Below, piece after piece: positions 53,172 to 61,545 of a stretch of DNA of 64,000 nucleotides (positions are counted from its first letter, which is position 1; each line of letters starts with the position of its first letter). The notes beneath the pieces are model-generated. The model saw only the letters and a program-made list of their open reading frames with translations, had not been told where the DNA came from and searched no databases. The DNA comes from Streptomyces sp. SUK 48 (GTDB taxonomy: Bacteria > Actinomycetota > Actinomycetes > Streptomycetales > Streptomycetaceae): assembly GCF_009650765.1 (NCBI RefSeq), contig NZ_CP045740.1:1860001-1924000 (forward strand). The letters run 5' to 3'. A program made the translations under genes and the position numbers.

Positions 53172-55365
53172 GACCGTCGCAGTACTTCCCGGCGATGGCA
53201 TCGGCCCCGAGGTACTCGATGCGGCCCTCCCGGTGATCGACGCCCTCGGGCTGCCCCTCACCCTCGAACACGGCGACATCGGCTGGGAGTTCTGGCGCAC
53301 CGAGGGCACCCCGGTGCCGCAGCGCACCTGGGACCTGATCGGCCGCAGCGACGCGGTGCTGCTCGGCGCCACCACCAGCAAGCCGGGCCGCGAGGCCCTG
53401 GCCGACCTGGAGCCGCACCTGCGCGAGCGGGCCCCGCAGTACGTGTCCCCGATCATCCAACTGCGCCAGCGTCTCGACCTGTTCGCCAACCTCCGGCCGG
53501 TCGAGAGCTACCTGGGCGGCACCCCGTACCGCTTCTGCGTGGTGCGCGAGAACACCGAGGGCCTCTACGCGGGCCTCGACTGGGACCGGGTGCCCGAGGA
53601 GATGTGGCCGCTCGTCGCGGACCACCCCAACGCGCGGATCAGCGGCCGCGAGGCCACCACCGCGAGCGTGCGCATGCTCACCCGGCACGGCCTCGACCGC
53701 ATCCTGCGCTACGCCTTCGAGCACGCCCGCGCCCACGGGCACCCCCGGGTCACCCTCGCCGACAAGCCGAACGTCCTGCGGCAGAGCAGCGCGTACGCCC
53801 GCGAGCGCCTGGAAGAGATCGCCGCGGACTACCCGGAGATCGAGTACGAGATCCTCAACGTGGACGCCGTCGCGCTGTGGATGGCGCGCCGCCCGGAGCG
53901 CTTCGGCGTCATCGTCGCCGAGAACATGTTCGGCGACATCCTGTCCGACCTCGGCGGCGGGGTGATGGGCGGCCTCGGTCTCGCGCCCAGCGCCAACATC
54001 GGGGAGAACGGCAACTACTTCGAGCCGGTGCACGGCAGCGCCCCCGCCCTCGCCGGGACCGGCCGGGCCAACCCGCTCGCCGCCTTCCTCACGGTCGGGC
54101 TGCTCCTCGAACACCTCGGCTTCGGCGAGGCCGCGGGCCAGGTGCGCGAGGCGGTCTCGCATGTGACGCGCCGCCGGGACCGGGTGACGTACGACCTGGG
54201 CGGTACGGCGACCACCACCGAGTGCGCCGCGTCCGTGCTGGACGCCTGCCGTGCCGTGCCGCGCGTCCACACCGCGGCCGTCGTCACCGTCGGGGACGAG
54301 CTGCTGCGGGCGGTCCTGGAGGACAGCAACGCGGGCGAGGCGTCCCGCAGGCTGGCCGCCCGCGCCGTACCGGTCCGGGTCCGGCACACCGTCGGCGACG
54401 ACGAGGCGGCGATCGCGGACGCCGTGCGCTCCTCCATCGGCCGCGACGACGTGATCGTGGTGATGGGCGGCCTCGGCCCCACCTCGGACGACGTGACCCG
54501 GGTCGGGGTGGCCCGCGCGGTCGGCCGCCCGCTGGAGCACCGCGAGGAGGCGTGGCAGGGCGTCGTCGAGCGGCTGACCCGCTTCGGCGTCTCGGTGCAC
54601 GAGGACAACCGCCGCCAGGCGCAGTTCCCCGAGGGCGCCGAACTGCTGCCCAACACCAACGGCACCGCCTGGGGCTGCCGCCTCGACGTGCAGGGCACCA
54701 CCGTGGTGATGCTCCCCGGCCCGCCGCGCGAGTGCCTGCCGATGCTCGACGGCTTCCTGCGCGAGGGCCTCGCCCACCTGCCCGAACCGGAGCCCGTCGT
54801 CACGGTGTTCCGCCGTACCCTCGGGGTCATCGAGGCCGACGCGGCCGCCGCGGTGGACGCCCTGGTCCAGGACCTGGGACTGCGGGTCAAGCCCGCCTAC
54901 CGCTGGCACTACCCCTATGTGGACGTACGGATCGACTGCCCGCCGGAGAGCGCGGCGGAGCTGGCGAAGCGGCTGGACGACGCGCTCGGCGCGTACGTCG
55001 TCACCAGCAGGGAGCGCACCGCCGTCCAGGAACTCGCCGAGCTGCTGGACGCACGCGGACTGGCGCTGGCGGCCGACGACCGGGTCACCGACGGCGCCTT
55101 CGCGGCCGAACTGGCCGCCGAGCGGCGGCCGGCCGAGGGCCAGGAGCCGTCCGGCCGGGTGTCCGTGACGCTGGACGCGGCCTGGGACGGCGGCGGTCCG
55201 CACGACCACACCGGCACCGTCCGCCTGCTGTGCACGCTGCACGACGGGGCGCGGGAGCGCACCGGAGAGCTGACCGTCCCCAACCGGGGCCCCGAAGTCC
55301 TCGGGTACGCCGGTCAGTTCGCCGCCTGGACCATCGCCCGTCAGCTCGTGGAGGAGACCGCATGA
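53161..55365 (+). CDS. isocitrate/isopropylmalate dehydrogenase-CinA fusion protein
   Basis: This 734-residue protein joins two enzymes. Residues 1-365 are an isopropylmalate/tartrate-type NAD(P)-dependent decarboxylating dehydrogenase: LPGDGIGPEV (7-19), substrate Arg residues (LRPV, VVREN), Lys202 (DKPNVLR) and metal Asp259/Asp263 in GDILSDLGG, with the cofactor site HGSAPALAGTGRANPLA. Residues about 370-600 are a CinA/MoaB-like (MoCF) domain: VTVGDELL, GGLGPTSDD (437-445) and LPGPPRE (519-525). The last ~120 residues resemble the CinA C-terminal deamidase but lack its AESxTGG catalytic motif. Such a fusion is, to my knowledge, undescribed. It sits in a coupled operon after the aldolase. 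Confidence 0.88.
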   Translation: MTSKTVAVLPGDGIGPEVLDAALPVIDALGLPLTLEHGDIGWEFWRTEGTPVPQRTWDLIGRSDAVLLGATTSKPGREALADLEPHLRERAPQYVSPIIQLRQRLDLFANLRPVESYLGGTPYRFCVVRENTEGLYAGLDWDRVPEEMWPLVADHPNARISGREATTASVRMLTRHGLDRILRYAFEHARAHGHPRVTLADKPNVLRQSSAYARERLEEIAADYPEIEYEILNVDAVALWMARRPERFGVIVAENMFGDILSDLGGGVMGGLGLAPSANIGENGNYFEPVHGSAPALAGTGRANPLAAFLTVGLLLEHLGFGEAAGQVREAVSHVTRRRDRVTYDLGGTATTTECAASVLDACRAVPRVHTAAVVTVGDELLRAVLEDSNAGEASRRLAARAVPVRVRHTVGDDEAAIADAVRSSIGRDDVIVVMGGLGPTSDDVTRVGVARAVGRPLEHREEAWQGVVERLTRFGVSVHEDNRRQAQFPEGAELLPNTNGTAWGCRLDVQGTTVVMLPGPPRECLPMLDGFLREGLAHLPEPEPVVTVFRRTLGVIEADAAAAVDALVQDLGLRVKPAYRWHYPYVDVRIDCPPESAAELAKRLDDALGAYVVTSRERTAVQELAELLDARGLALAADDRVTDGAFAAELAAERRPAEGQEPSGRVSVTLDAAWDGGGPHDHTGTVRLLCTLHDGARERTGELTVPNRGPEVLGYAGQFAAWTIARQLVEETA

Positions 55366-56063
55366 CCACCGTATCCGCCGACCCGCTGCTCGACAGTGAG
55401 CTGAGCGCGCGCCTGGCGCGGCTGGACACGGCCGCTCTCGCCGACGCGCTGGACAGCCTGCGGGCCGCGCCGTTCGTGCTGCCGGGCATCGCCGCCCGCA
55501 CATCCGGCGCCGTGGCCTTCGGACCCGCGTTCACCCTGCGCTACCGGCCCGTCGAGGAGGACGGCGCGTTCCACAACGCCGCCAACTACATCGACGACGT
55601 GCCGCCCGGCTCGGTGGTGGTCGCGGACAACGGCGGCACCGGCGCCTGCACCAACTGGGGTTCCCTGCTCACCTCGGTGGCGCTGCGCCGGGGCATCGCG
55701 GGCACCGTCGTGCACGGTGCCGTGCGTGACGTACGGGAGACCCGCGAGTCCGGGTACCCGCTGTTCAGCACCGCCGTCACCATGGTCAGCGGCAAGAACC
55801 GGGTGGTGCTCGACCGCACCGGCGTCGACCTGGACATCGACGGCACCGTGGTCCGCCCCGGCGACCTGGTGTTCGCGGACGACAACGGGGCCCTGCGCAT
55901 CCCCGCCGACCTGGTCGCCGAGGTCGTCCGGCGCGCCGAGGCGGTCGAGCGGACCGAGCGGCGCATCCGGGAGGCCGCGGCGGACGGCACCCGGCTGGAC
56001 GAGGCGCGGGCCCGCTACGGCTACGCGCGCCCCTGGGAGGACGAGGGCCGTGACGACGACTGA
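55362..56063 (+). CDS. RraA-like / 4-hydroxy-4-methyl-2-oxoglutarate aldolase family protein
   Basis: This 233-residue RraA-fold protein has the aldolase signature: a Gly at 100, about 20 residues, then Arg122-Asp123 in VVHGAVRDVRE, which bind divalent metal and pyruvate in HMG/CHA aldolases. The opening DTAALADALDSLRAAPFVLPGI and GTGACTNWG fit the family. It therefore probably cleaves a 4-hydroxy-4-substituted 2-oxo acid to pyruvate, or decarboxylates oxaloacetate; menaquinone methyltransferase labels of this family are outdated. The ATG overlaps the fusion gene stop in ATGA. Confidence 0.85.
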   Translation: MTTVSADPLLDSELSARLARLDTAALADALDSLRAAPFVLPGIAARTSGAVAFGPAFTLRYRPVEEDGAFHNAANYIDDVPPGSVVVADNGGTGACTNWGSLLTSVALRRGIAGTVVHGAVRDVRETRESGYPLFSTAVTMVSGKNRVVLDRTGVDLDIDGTVVRPGDLVFADDNGALRIPADLVAEVVRRAEAVERTERRIREAAADGTRLDEARARYGYARPWEDEGRDDD

Positions 56064-56934
56064 ACCGAGGACCGCGGCCGACGCCGGACAGGCGGCGTTC
56101 GTGGACGTCCACTACCACGTCGGCCCGGACGCCTACGTGCGGCGGCACACCGCCACCACGGCCGGTGAGCAGTACGCCCGGCTCGGCGGCTGGGTGGTGC
56201 TGAAGAACCACCTGGGCTCCACCGCGGCCCAGGCGTGGGAGGCCCGTCAGCAGGGCCTGCCCGTCTCCGGCTCGATCGTGCTCAACGACATCGCGGGCGG
56301 CCTGGACACCCGGGCCGTGGAGCAGGCCGTCGTGCAGCACGGGGAGGACAGCGGGCTGCGCCTGATCGTCCATCTGCCGACGGTGACCGGGCGGACCCAC
56401 ACGAGCCGGCTGTCCCGTACCCCGGCGCATCCGCTGCTGGCCCGGGACGGGCTGCGGCCGCTCACCGTCACGGACGGGGACGGCGCCCTGCGGCCCGAGG
56501 TGCGGGAGATCCTGCGCATGGCCCGGGACCTGCCGGTCGTGATCTCCACCGGCCATGCCGACGGACGCGAGGTGGCCCTGCTGGTCGAGGAGGCGGTGCG
56601 GCTCGACGTACCGCGGGTGATGCTCAATCAGCCGGCGAACCCGATGACCGGTCTGAGCTGTGCCGATCTGCTGGACATCGCGTCGGCGGAACAGGTGTAC
56701 GCGGAGCAGACCGCGCTGACGTACCTGCTGGGCTACCAGGACTGGGACGACTTCGCCGCCGTCCTCGCCAAGGTGCCGCGCGCGCTCTACAGCTCCGATC
56801 TGGGGCAGACCTCCCAGATGGACATCGGGGAGTGGACGACGCAGAGCCGGGACTGGTTCGCCAAGGCCGGTCTCGACGAGGGCCGGATCACGGAGGTCGT
56901 ACGGGACGCGCCGCTGAGGATGCTCAGCCTGTAG
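56050..56934 (+). CDS. DUF6282-type metal-dependent hydrolase-like protein
   Basis: This 294-residue protein of amidohydrolase/PHP-like character has a metal-binding HxH at His21-x-His23 (VDVHYHVGPDAY), further candidate ligands in LKNHLGS, HLPTVTGRTH and STGHADG, and a C-terminal Asp in YSSDLGQ. These are spaced as in TIM-barrel metal hydrolases. The best recognition is the DUF6282 group, whose reaction is unknown. The GTG at 56050 overlaps the previous gene by 14 bases. A hairpin terminator follows, so it ends the operon. Confidence 0.75.
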   Translation: MTTTEPRTAADAGQAAFVDVHYHVGPDAYVRRHTATTAGEQYARLGGWVVLKNHLGSTAAQAWEARQQGLPVSGSIVLNDIAGGLDTRAVEQAVVQHGEDSGLRLIVHLPTVTGRTHTSRLSRTPAHPLLARDGLRPLTVTDGDGALRPEVREILRMARDLPVVISTGHADGREVALLVEEAVRLDVPRVMLNQPANPMTGLSCADLLDIASAEQVYAEQTALTYLLGYQDWDDFAAVLAKVPRALYSSDLGQTSQMDIGEWTTQSRDWFAKAGLDEGRITEVVRDAPLRMLSL

Positions 56935-56957
56935 GGCGGCCGGGACGACCGGAAGTC

Positions 56958-57001
56958 AGCGCCCCGGGAGGGACCGGAGTACGGGTCCCTCCCGGGGCGC
57001 T
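56958..57001. terminator. strong bidirectional hairpin terminator
   Basis: Perfect 18-base arms, 56958-56975 (AGCGCCCCGGGAGGGACC) and 56984-57001, enclose an eight-base loop. It lies between the convergent operon end and the LysR gene and can stop both transcripts. Confidence 0.8.
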
Positions 57002-57020
57002 GTGCGTGGAGCGGGCCGCG

Positions 57021-57923
57021 TCAGGCGGCGCCCATCGTCTTCCGGCGGACCCGGGCCGCCGTCTCGGTGAGCAGTTCCAGGCGCATCGGGTCGGCGTTCT
57101 CCGGCAGCGCGAGGAACATCCGCATGGTGATGGGCTCCCCGTCCAGCGGGAGCAGCGCGATCCGGCGCGAGGAGACGGTGTCGGCCGCCGTCGGGTACAT
57201 CAGGGTCCAGCCGTCGCCGCTCGCGCCGATCTCGGCGAGGGTGTCCTGGAATCCCGTGAAGGGCGCGCCGAAGGTGGGTTCGAAACCGGCCTTGCGGCAC
57301 GCGGCGACGACGGCGTCGTGGAGCGCCGGGTTCTCGCCGCGCGAGGCGATCCGCAGGGGAATCCCCGCCAGATCGGCGAGGTTCAGGCCGGCGCGGCCGG
57401 ACAGCGGGTGCGCGGCGGGCAGCGCGGCCACCAGCGGGTCGTACCAGAGGGTGAGCAGCCGCAGGCCGGGGGCGCTCTCGACGCCCCGGACGAAGGCGGC
57501 GTCCAGCCGGCCGGCCCGTACCTCCTCCAGGCGGTGGTGGGCGCCGAGGGTCTGGAACTCGAAGCGGGTGCCGGTCCCGGAGTCGGGCAGCGCGTCCAGG
57601 AAGTCGTCCAGGCGCTCGCCCAGGGCGGAGCTGATCCCGACGCGGAAGGTGGCGTCCTTCTGGGCGGCCAGCCGCTGGGCCTTGGCGGCGAAGGAGTCCA
57701 GCGCCTTGAGCAGTTGGCGGCCCTCGGGCAGCAGGGCCTGTCCGGCCGCGGTGAGCGTGACCGTGCGGCTGGAGCGGTCGAAGAGCTGGGTGCGCAGTTC
57801 CCGTTCCAGCCGGCGCACCTGCTGGCTGACGGCGGGCTGGCCGATGTGCAGCCGCTGGGCCGCCCTGCCGAAATGCAGTTCCTCCGCGACGGCGACGAAG
57901 TACTGGATCTGGCGCAATTCCAC
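57021..57923 (-). CDS. LysR family transcriptional regulator
   Basis: This 300-residue LysR-type regulator has an N-terminal winged helix-turn-helix (LRQIQYFVAVAEELHFGRAAQRLHIGQPAVSQQVRRLERELRTQLFDRSSRTVTLT) and a periplasmic-binding-like effector domain (about 90-290) of the CatR/BenM type. The GTG at 57923 has GGGGGG weakly upstream. It is convergent with the five-gene aldolase operon and precedes the MFS and tautomerase genes on its strand. A LysR box lies before its start. It probably senses an acid intermediate of the neighbouring pathway. Confidence 0.9.
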   Translation of the reverse strand: MELRQIQYFVAVAEELHFGRAAQRLHIGQPAVSQQVRRLERELRTQLFDRSSRTVTLTAAGQALLPEGRQLLKALDSFAAKAQRLAAQKDATFRVGISSALGERLDDFLDALPDSGTGTRFEFQTLGAHHRLEEVRAGRLDAAFVRGVESAPGLRLLTLWYDPLVAALPAAHPLSGRAGLNLADLAGIPLRIASRGENPALHDAVVAACRKAGFEPTFGAPFTGFQDTLAEIGASGDGWTLMYPTAADTVSSRRIALLPLDGEPITMRMFLALPENADPMRLELLTETAARVRRKTMGAA

Positions 57924-57954
57924 AGGACCCCCCAATCCTCGACGGGCGGCCCTG

Positions 57955-57994
57955 TGATCAGAACTCGGATCACCTATGTTGATGAATAGATCAA
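57955..57994. promoter_or_regulatory. LysR-type boxes upstream of the lysR gene
   Basis: Two symmetric elements are present: TGATC-N8-GATCA (57955-57972) and TTGAT-GAATAG-ATCAA (57979-57994). The second fits the T-N11-A LysR consensus. They lie 32-71 bases upstream of the GTG start and probably serve autoregulation. The ATCAA half-site is also present twice upstream of the aldolase operon (51260-51281). Confidence 0.5.
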
Positions 57995-58107
57995 TACAGA
58001 TTTCGGGGTCGCCGCAGAGGAATCCTCGCACACCTGACCGCGGCACCCGTACGCGCGTCGGCGTCGTACGGGTGCCGCTGTCGTCGCTCCTACGGCCCCG
58101 GGTGGCC

Positions 58108-59400
58108 TTATTCCATGGCGGCTTCCTGAAGGTCCGCGGCCGGGCGGTCGGCCGGGTGCTCCCCGCCGCCCTGCACCGGCGCGGGCGCGGCCGCCGCCGT
58201 CGCACGGGAGGCGAGCGACAGGAAGAAGGCGAAGGCGCAGATGCCGAGCACCGCGGCGGTCAGCACGAACCAGCCGAGGGCGAACAGGTCACCGGCGGGC
58301 AGCCGGCTGGACAGGTAGATGCCCAGCGAGGCGGACAGCAGCTGGAGCGCGCCCATCAGGCCGGACGCCGAACCGGCGGTGGAGCGGAACGTGGTCACGC
58401 CCGCGCTCATCGACAGCGGCAGCAGGAAGCCGTTGCCGAACGTCATCACCGGCATGAAGACGAGCACCAGCAGACCCCAGCGGCCGCCGGCCCCGCTGAG
58501 CCCGAGGCCGAGCATCATCAGCGCGCCGACGAGGAAGAAGCCGTGGCCCATCCAGAGCAGCCGGTTGACGGACCGGGTGCGGACCAGGGCACGGGAGGTG
58601 AGGTTGCCCGCGACGTAGGCGAGCGAGACGGTGATGTAGCAGTAGCTGGTGGTCTCGGTGGCCAGCCGCATCTTCTCGAAGACCAGCGGGGAGGCCGCCA
58701 GGTAGCCGAAGTAACCGCCGTACGCCACGCACAGGTTGACGGTGTAGGCCCAGAACAGCGGGCGGGACAGCAGCTTCGGGTAGCCCTTGAGGGTGGCGCC
58801 GAGGTGCTTGCTGCGGCGCTCCGGCGGCAGGCTCTCGGGGATCGCGGTGATCATGGCGACCAGGGTCACCAGGCCGATCACGGCGGTGACCACGAACGGC
58901 GCGCGCCAGGAGACGTAGGTCGTCAGATAGCCGCCGATCAGCGGGGCGACGGACGGGGAGACACCGACGATCGGCATGACCGTGGCGAACATCCGGGCCG
59001 CGTCCTTCTCCTCGTACAGGTCGCTGATCACGGCCCGGCCGAGCACCATGCCCGAGCCCGCGCCGAGCGCCTGGAGGAGCCGGCTCGCGCCGAACACCTC
59101 GACCGTGGGCGCCGCGGCGCACACCAGGGAGGCGAGGACGAACAGGCCGAGCCCGGAGACGATGACGCGCTTACGGCCGTAGGCGTCGGATATGGGCCCG
59201 TAGACCGCCTGCGAGACCGCGATGCCGATCATGAAGGCGCTGAACGTCCACTGCACCGACGCGACCGGGGTGTGGAAGGCGTGCGCGGTGGCCGGCACGC
59301 CGGGCAGGTTGATGTCGGAGGCGAACAGGCCGCCCGCGTTCAGCGAGGACAGGACGGCGAGCAGCAGCGCGTAGGGGGTGCGTGTGGATGCGGACTTCAT
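58108..59400 (-). CDS. MFS transporter, Bcr/CflA drug-resistance-type
   Basis: This 430-residue transporter has 12 hydrophobic helices of the major facilitator superfamily. The N-terminal motif A is GPISDAYGRKRVIVSGL, with DINLPGVPATAHAF near the start and LLQALGAGSGMVLGRAVISDLY (motif C region), typical of the Bcr/CflA exporters. It probably expels a small product or toxic compound with proton exchange. The ATG at 59400 is favoured over an upstream TTG. It lies between the LysR regulator and the tautomerase, so it likely belongs to the aldolase pathway as exporter. Confidence 0.87.
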   Translation of the reverse strand: MKSASTRTPYALLLAVLSSLNAGGLFASDINLPGVPATAHAFHTPVASVQWTFSAFMIGIAVSQAVYGPISDAYGRKRVIVSGLGLFVLASLVCAAAPTVEVFGASRLLQALGAGSGMVLGRAVISDLYEEKDAARMFATVMPIVGVSPSVAPLIGGYLTTYVSWRAPFVVTAVIGLVTLVAMITAIPESLPPERRSKHLGATLKGYPKLLSRPLFWAYTVNLCVAYGGYFGYLAASPLVFEKMRLATETTSYCYITVSLAYVAGNLTSRALVRTRSVNRLLWMGHGFFLVGALMMLGLGLSGAGGRWGLLVLVFMPVMTFGNGFLLPLSMSAGVTTFRSTAGSASGLMGALQLLSASLGIYLSSRLPAGDLFALGWFVLTAAVLGICAFAFFLSLASRATAAAAPAPVQGGGEHPADRPAADLQEAAME

Positions 59401-59501
59401 GGCTCGTGGCAACTTCCTTGGTCACCGAAAAGGGAAGCCGTTCCCGGGCGTAACGGGGGTGATGCGCCCGGGAACGGCGGTTCGGGTGGCGGCCCGTGGA
59501 C

Positions 59502-59699
59502 TCAGCGCTTGGCGGCGCGGGCGGCCAGCGTCTCGCCGGCGATGGACCAGCTGTCGGTGCCGATCTCCTGCACGGTCACCCAGACGCTCTCCGGCTTGCT
59601 GCCGGTGGCCTTGACGTAGGCGTCGGTCAGCTCGCGGACCAGCTCGGCCTTCTGCTCGGCGGTCTTGCCGGGGGTCTGCTGCACGTGGATGAGAGGCAT
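59502..59699 (-). CDS. 4-oxalocrotonate tautomerase family enzyme
   Basis: This 65-residue tautomerase has the N-terminal catalytic Pro after Met removal (MPLIHVQQTPGKTAEQKAELVRELTDAYVKATG) and a conserved Arg further on. Enzymes of this family isomerise 2-hydroxymuconate and other enol/oxo acids. The length equals the usual hexameric subunit. The ATG at 59699 has GGAGAA upstream. Its neighbours are the MFS, LysR and two aldolase genes of a 2-oxo-acid type pathway, where keto-enol exchange would fit. Confidence 0.9.
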   Translation of the reverse strand: MPLIHVQQTPGKTAEQKAELVRELTDAYVKATGSKPESVWVTVQEIGTDSWSIAGETLAARAAKR

Positions 59700-59825
59700 T
59701 GCGTTCTCCTGGATCGAGGTCGCGCCGATGGCGCACGGTCCGCGGCCGGTTCGGCCGGGATCCGCCGTGGACCCAGTCCAGCACCGGACCGGGGGCCGGC
59801 CAAGACGCAATCCGCTCTGAGAACG

Positions 59826-59844
59826 ATCACGACTCGTGATACGA
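59826..59844. promoter_or_regulatory. palindrome upstream of tautomerase gene
   Basis: ATCACGA-C-TCGTGAT (59826-59840) is a perfect 7-1-7 palindrome, and TCGTGATACGA (59834-59844) repeats exactly an 11-base sequence at 42550-42560 beside the TetR operator. It lies 127 bases before the tautomerase ATG; the 59700-59910 gap has nothing else clear. Confidence 0.4.
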
Positions 59845-59910
59845 CCTGGTGAGACGGCCGTACGACGGCTCGTCAGGTAGAGACCAGTTGCCCTGGGGGG
59901 GTGAGAGGCC

Positions 59911-61407
59911 CTAGGCGCAGGGCCGGCCGTCGAGGGTGAAGGCGGCCGGGGCGCGGTCGGCGTTCGTCCAGGTGCCGGTGAAGCCGAAGGACACGGCGGT
60001 GCGGGCCGGGGCGGCCCGGTCGTAGTCGGCGGCGGTGGCCGTGACCCGGGCGCCGTCCTGCCGGACGGTGGCGTCCCAGACCCGGCCGATCTTCTGGCCG
60101 TCCGGGAACGTCCAGTCGACCCGCCACCCGTCGAGGGCCCGCTCGCCGGTGACGGTGACGGTGGCCTGGAAGCCGCCGGACCACTGGCTGACCCGGTCGT
60201 AGACGACCCGGCAGGGCGACGGCCGACCGGCCGGCGGGGCCGGGACGCTCACCGGGCCGTGGACCAGGGAGGAGAGGCCCCTGGGCGGGGCGTCGGGGCC
60301 GGGCCCGGGCTTCGTACGGCCGGGGTCCCGGCCGCCCTGGCCGTCGGGTACCCGGGCGGCGGCGGACGGGGTCCCGGTGGTCCCCTTCGGCCCGTGCACC
60401 GGCTCACGCTCGGGCATCGGGGCCGAGGCCGGTGTCCGGGCCGGTGTCGGCGCCGGGGTGGAGCCCGCGGGGGTGGGGCGGGCGCCGGTACGGCCGCTGC
60501 CCCGGGCGGTGCCATGGCCGGACGCGCCGCCGCCGTCGGGTGCCGCGCTGTCGTCGCGGGTGGCGGCGGTGTCGTCCCGGGCGGTGAAGGAGTCCGCGCC
60601 CGAACCGCCGGGCGCCATCAGCGAGGCGCCCAGCGCCATCGCCGACAGCAGCAGGGCGGTGGCGAACATCCCGCCCCCGTGCAGCAGCCGCCGGAGCCCG
60701 GCACGCTCCTCGGGTTCACCCCTCGGGGGCTCCCCGGCCCGGCCGGTCCCGAGCCGCGCCTCGGCGGACCGGCGGCGCCGCTCCAGATAGTCCAGCCCGC
60801 CCCAGCCCAGCACCCCGCCCGCCAGTACGGCGGCCAGCCCGGCGCCCTCCGGCTCCGGGGCCTCGCCCCGGGCGCGCCGCCAGCGCTCCCGGAACAGCGC
60901 CCGGACCCGGTCGAGTTCGGTCCGGGCGGTGGCCGGGTCCAGCCCGAGCCGGTGTGCCGCCGCGGGCAGCGGCAGGGCCTCCACCTCGGCCAGCCACAGC
61001 AGCGCCGCGTCCGTCCCGCCGAGGTCGCGCAGGGCCCGCAGCGCCGGTGGATGGGCGCGGGGCGAGCCGGTGAGGCGGGACGCCTCGGGCGAGGTCAGCC
61101 ACTGGGGAAGGCCGGGGGCGAGCAGCCGGCCCCGGCCCGCGGCCGACCAGGCGGCGGCCGTGGCGCGGACGGCGGTGAGCAGGGCCGGGATCGTGGGCAG
61201 CCGCGCCGGGCTGCGGCCCGCGCCGCGCACATGGGTACGGCCGGCCGCGCGGACCTCGCGCATGCCGAGGGTGAACGCCTCGGTGGCCAGCCGGTGGGCG
61301 GTGGCGGCACCGGAGGCGCACAGGGCGGCGTACGCGAGCACCGCGTCCCAGGACTCCGAGAACAGCGCGGCCTCGGCGTCGTCCTGAGGGGTCGGCAGGT
61401 CGGGCAT
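59911..61407 (-). CDS. transmembrane protein joining a sigma-like domain to a CBM2 cellulose-binding module
   Basis: This 498-residue protein has an N-terminal cytosolic domain like an ECF sigma factor (about 10-178: a sigma region 2-like helical part, then TDAALLWLAEVEALPLPAAAHRLGLDPATARTELDRVRALFRERW as region 4). A TM helix follows (about 247-265), then a Pro/Thr/Gly-rich linker and an extracellular C-terminal family-2 carbohydrate-binding module (about 400-498; WSGGFQATVTVTGERALDGWRVDWTFPDGQKIGRVWDATV, with two Cys for the usual disulfide). The ATG has AGGAG upstream. It could sense cellulose outside and signal inside. Sigma activity is unproven. Confidence 0.8.
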   Translation of the reverse strand: MPDLPTPQDDAEAALFSESWDAVLAYAALCASGAATAHRLATEAFTLGMREVRAAGRTHVRGAGRSPARLPTIPALLTAVRATAAAWSAAGRGRLLAPGLPQWLTSPEASRLTGSPRAHPPALRALRDLGGTDAALLWLAEVEALPLPAAAHRLGLDPATARTELDRVRALFRERWRRARGEAPEPEGAGLAAVLAGGVLGWGGLDYLERRRRSAEARLGTGRAGEPPRGEPEERAGLRRLLHGGGMFATALLLSAMALGASLMAPGGSGADSFTARDDTAATRDDSAAPDGGGASGHGTARGSGRTGARPTPAGSTPAPTPARTPASAPMPEREPVHGPKGTTGTPSAAARVPDGQGGRDPGRTKPGPGPDAPPRGLSSLVHGPVSVPAPPAGRPSPCRVVYDRVSQWSGGFQATVTVTGERALDGWRVDWTFPDGQKIGRVWDATVRQDGARVTATAADYDRAAPARTAVSFGFTGTWTNADRAPAAFTLDGRPCA

Positions 61408-61545
61408 GGAACTCCTGCATCACGGGCGAGGGCAACTCACCACAGGGACGACGGAGTTGGCATAAACCTCGCGGAACCGAGCCTTTCACGGGCCCGGCCC
61501 CGCTGACAAGCGGCACGTGCGCGAGCGGTCACGCACGGTGGCGGT

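Noticed and set aside
52444..55503. 1019-residue open frame on the minus strand
   Set aside because: It lies antisense to the dehydrogenase-CinA fusion and neighbours, has low-complexity composition and no start signal; typical shadow of high-G+C coding DNA.
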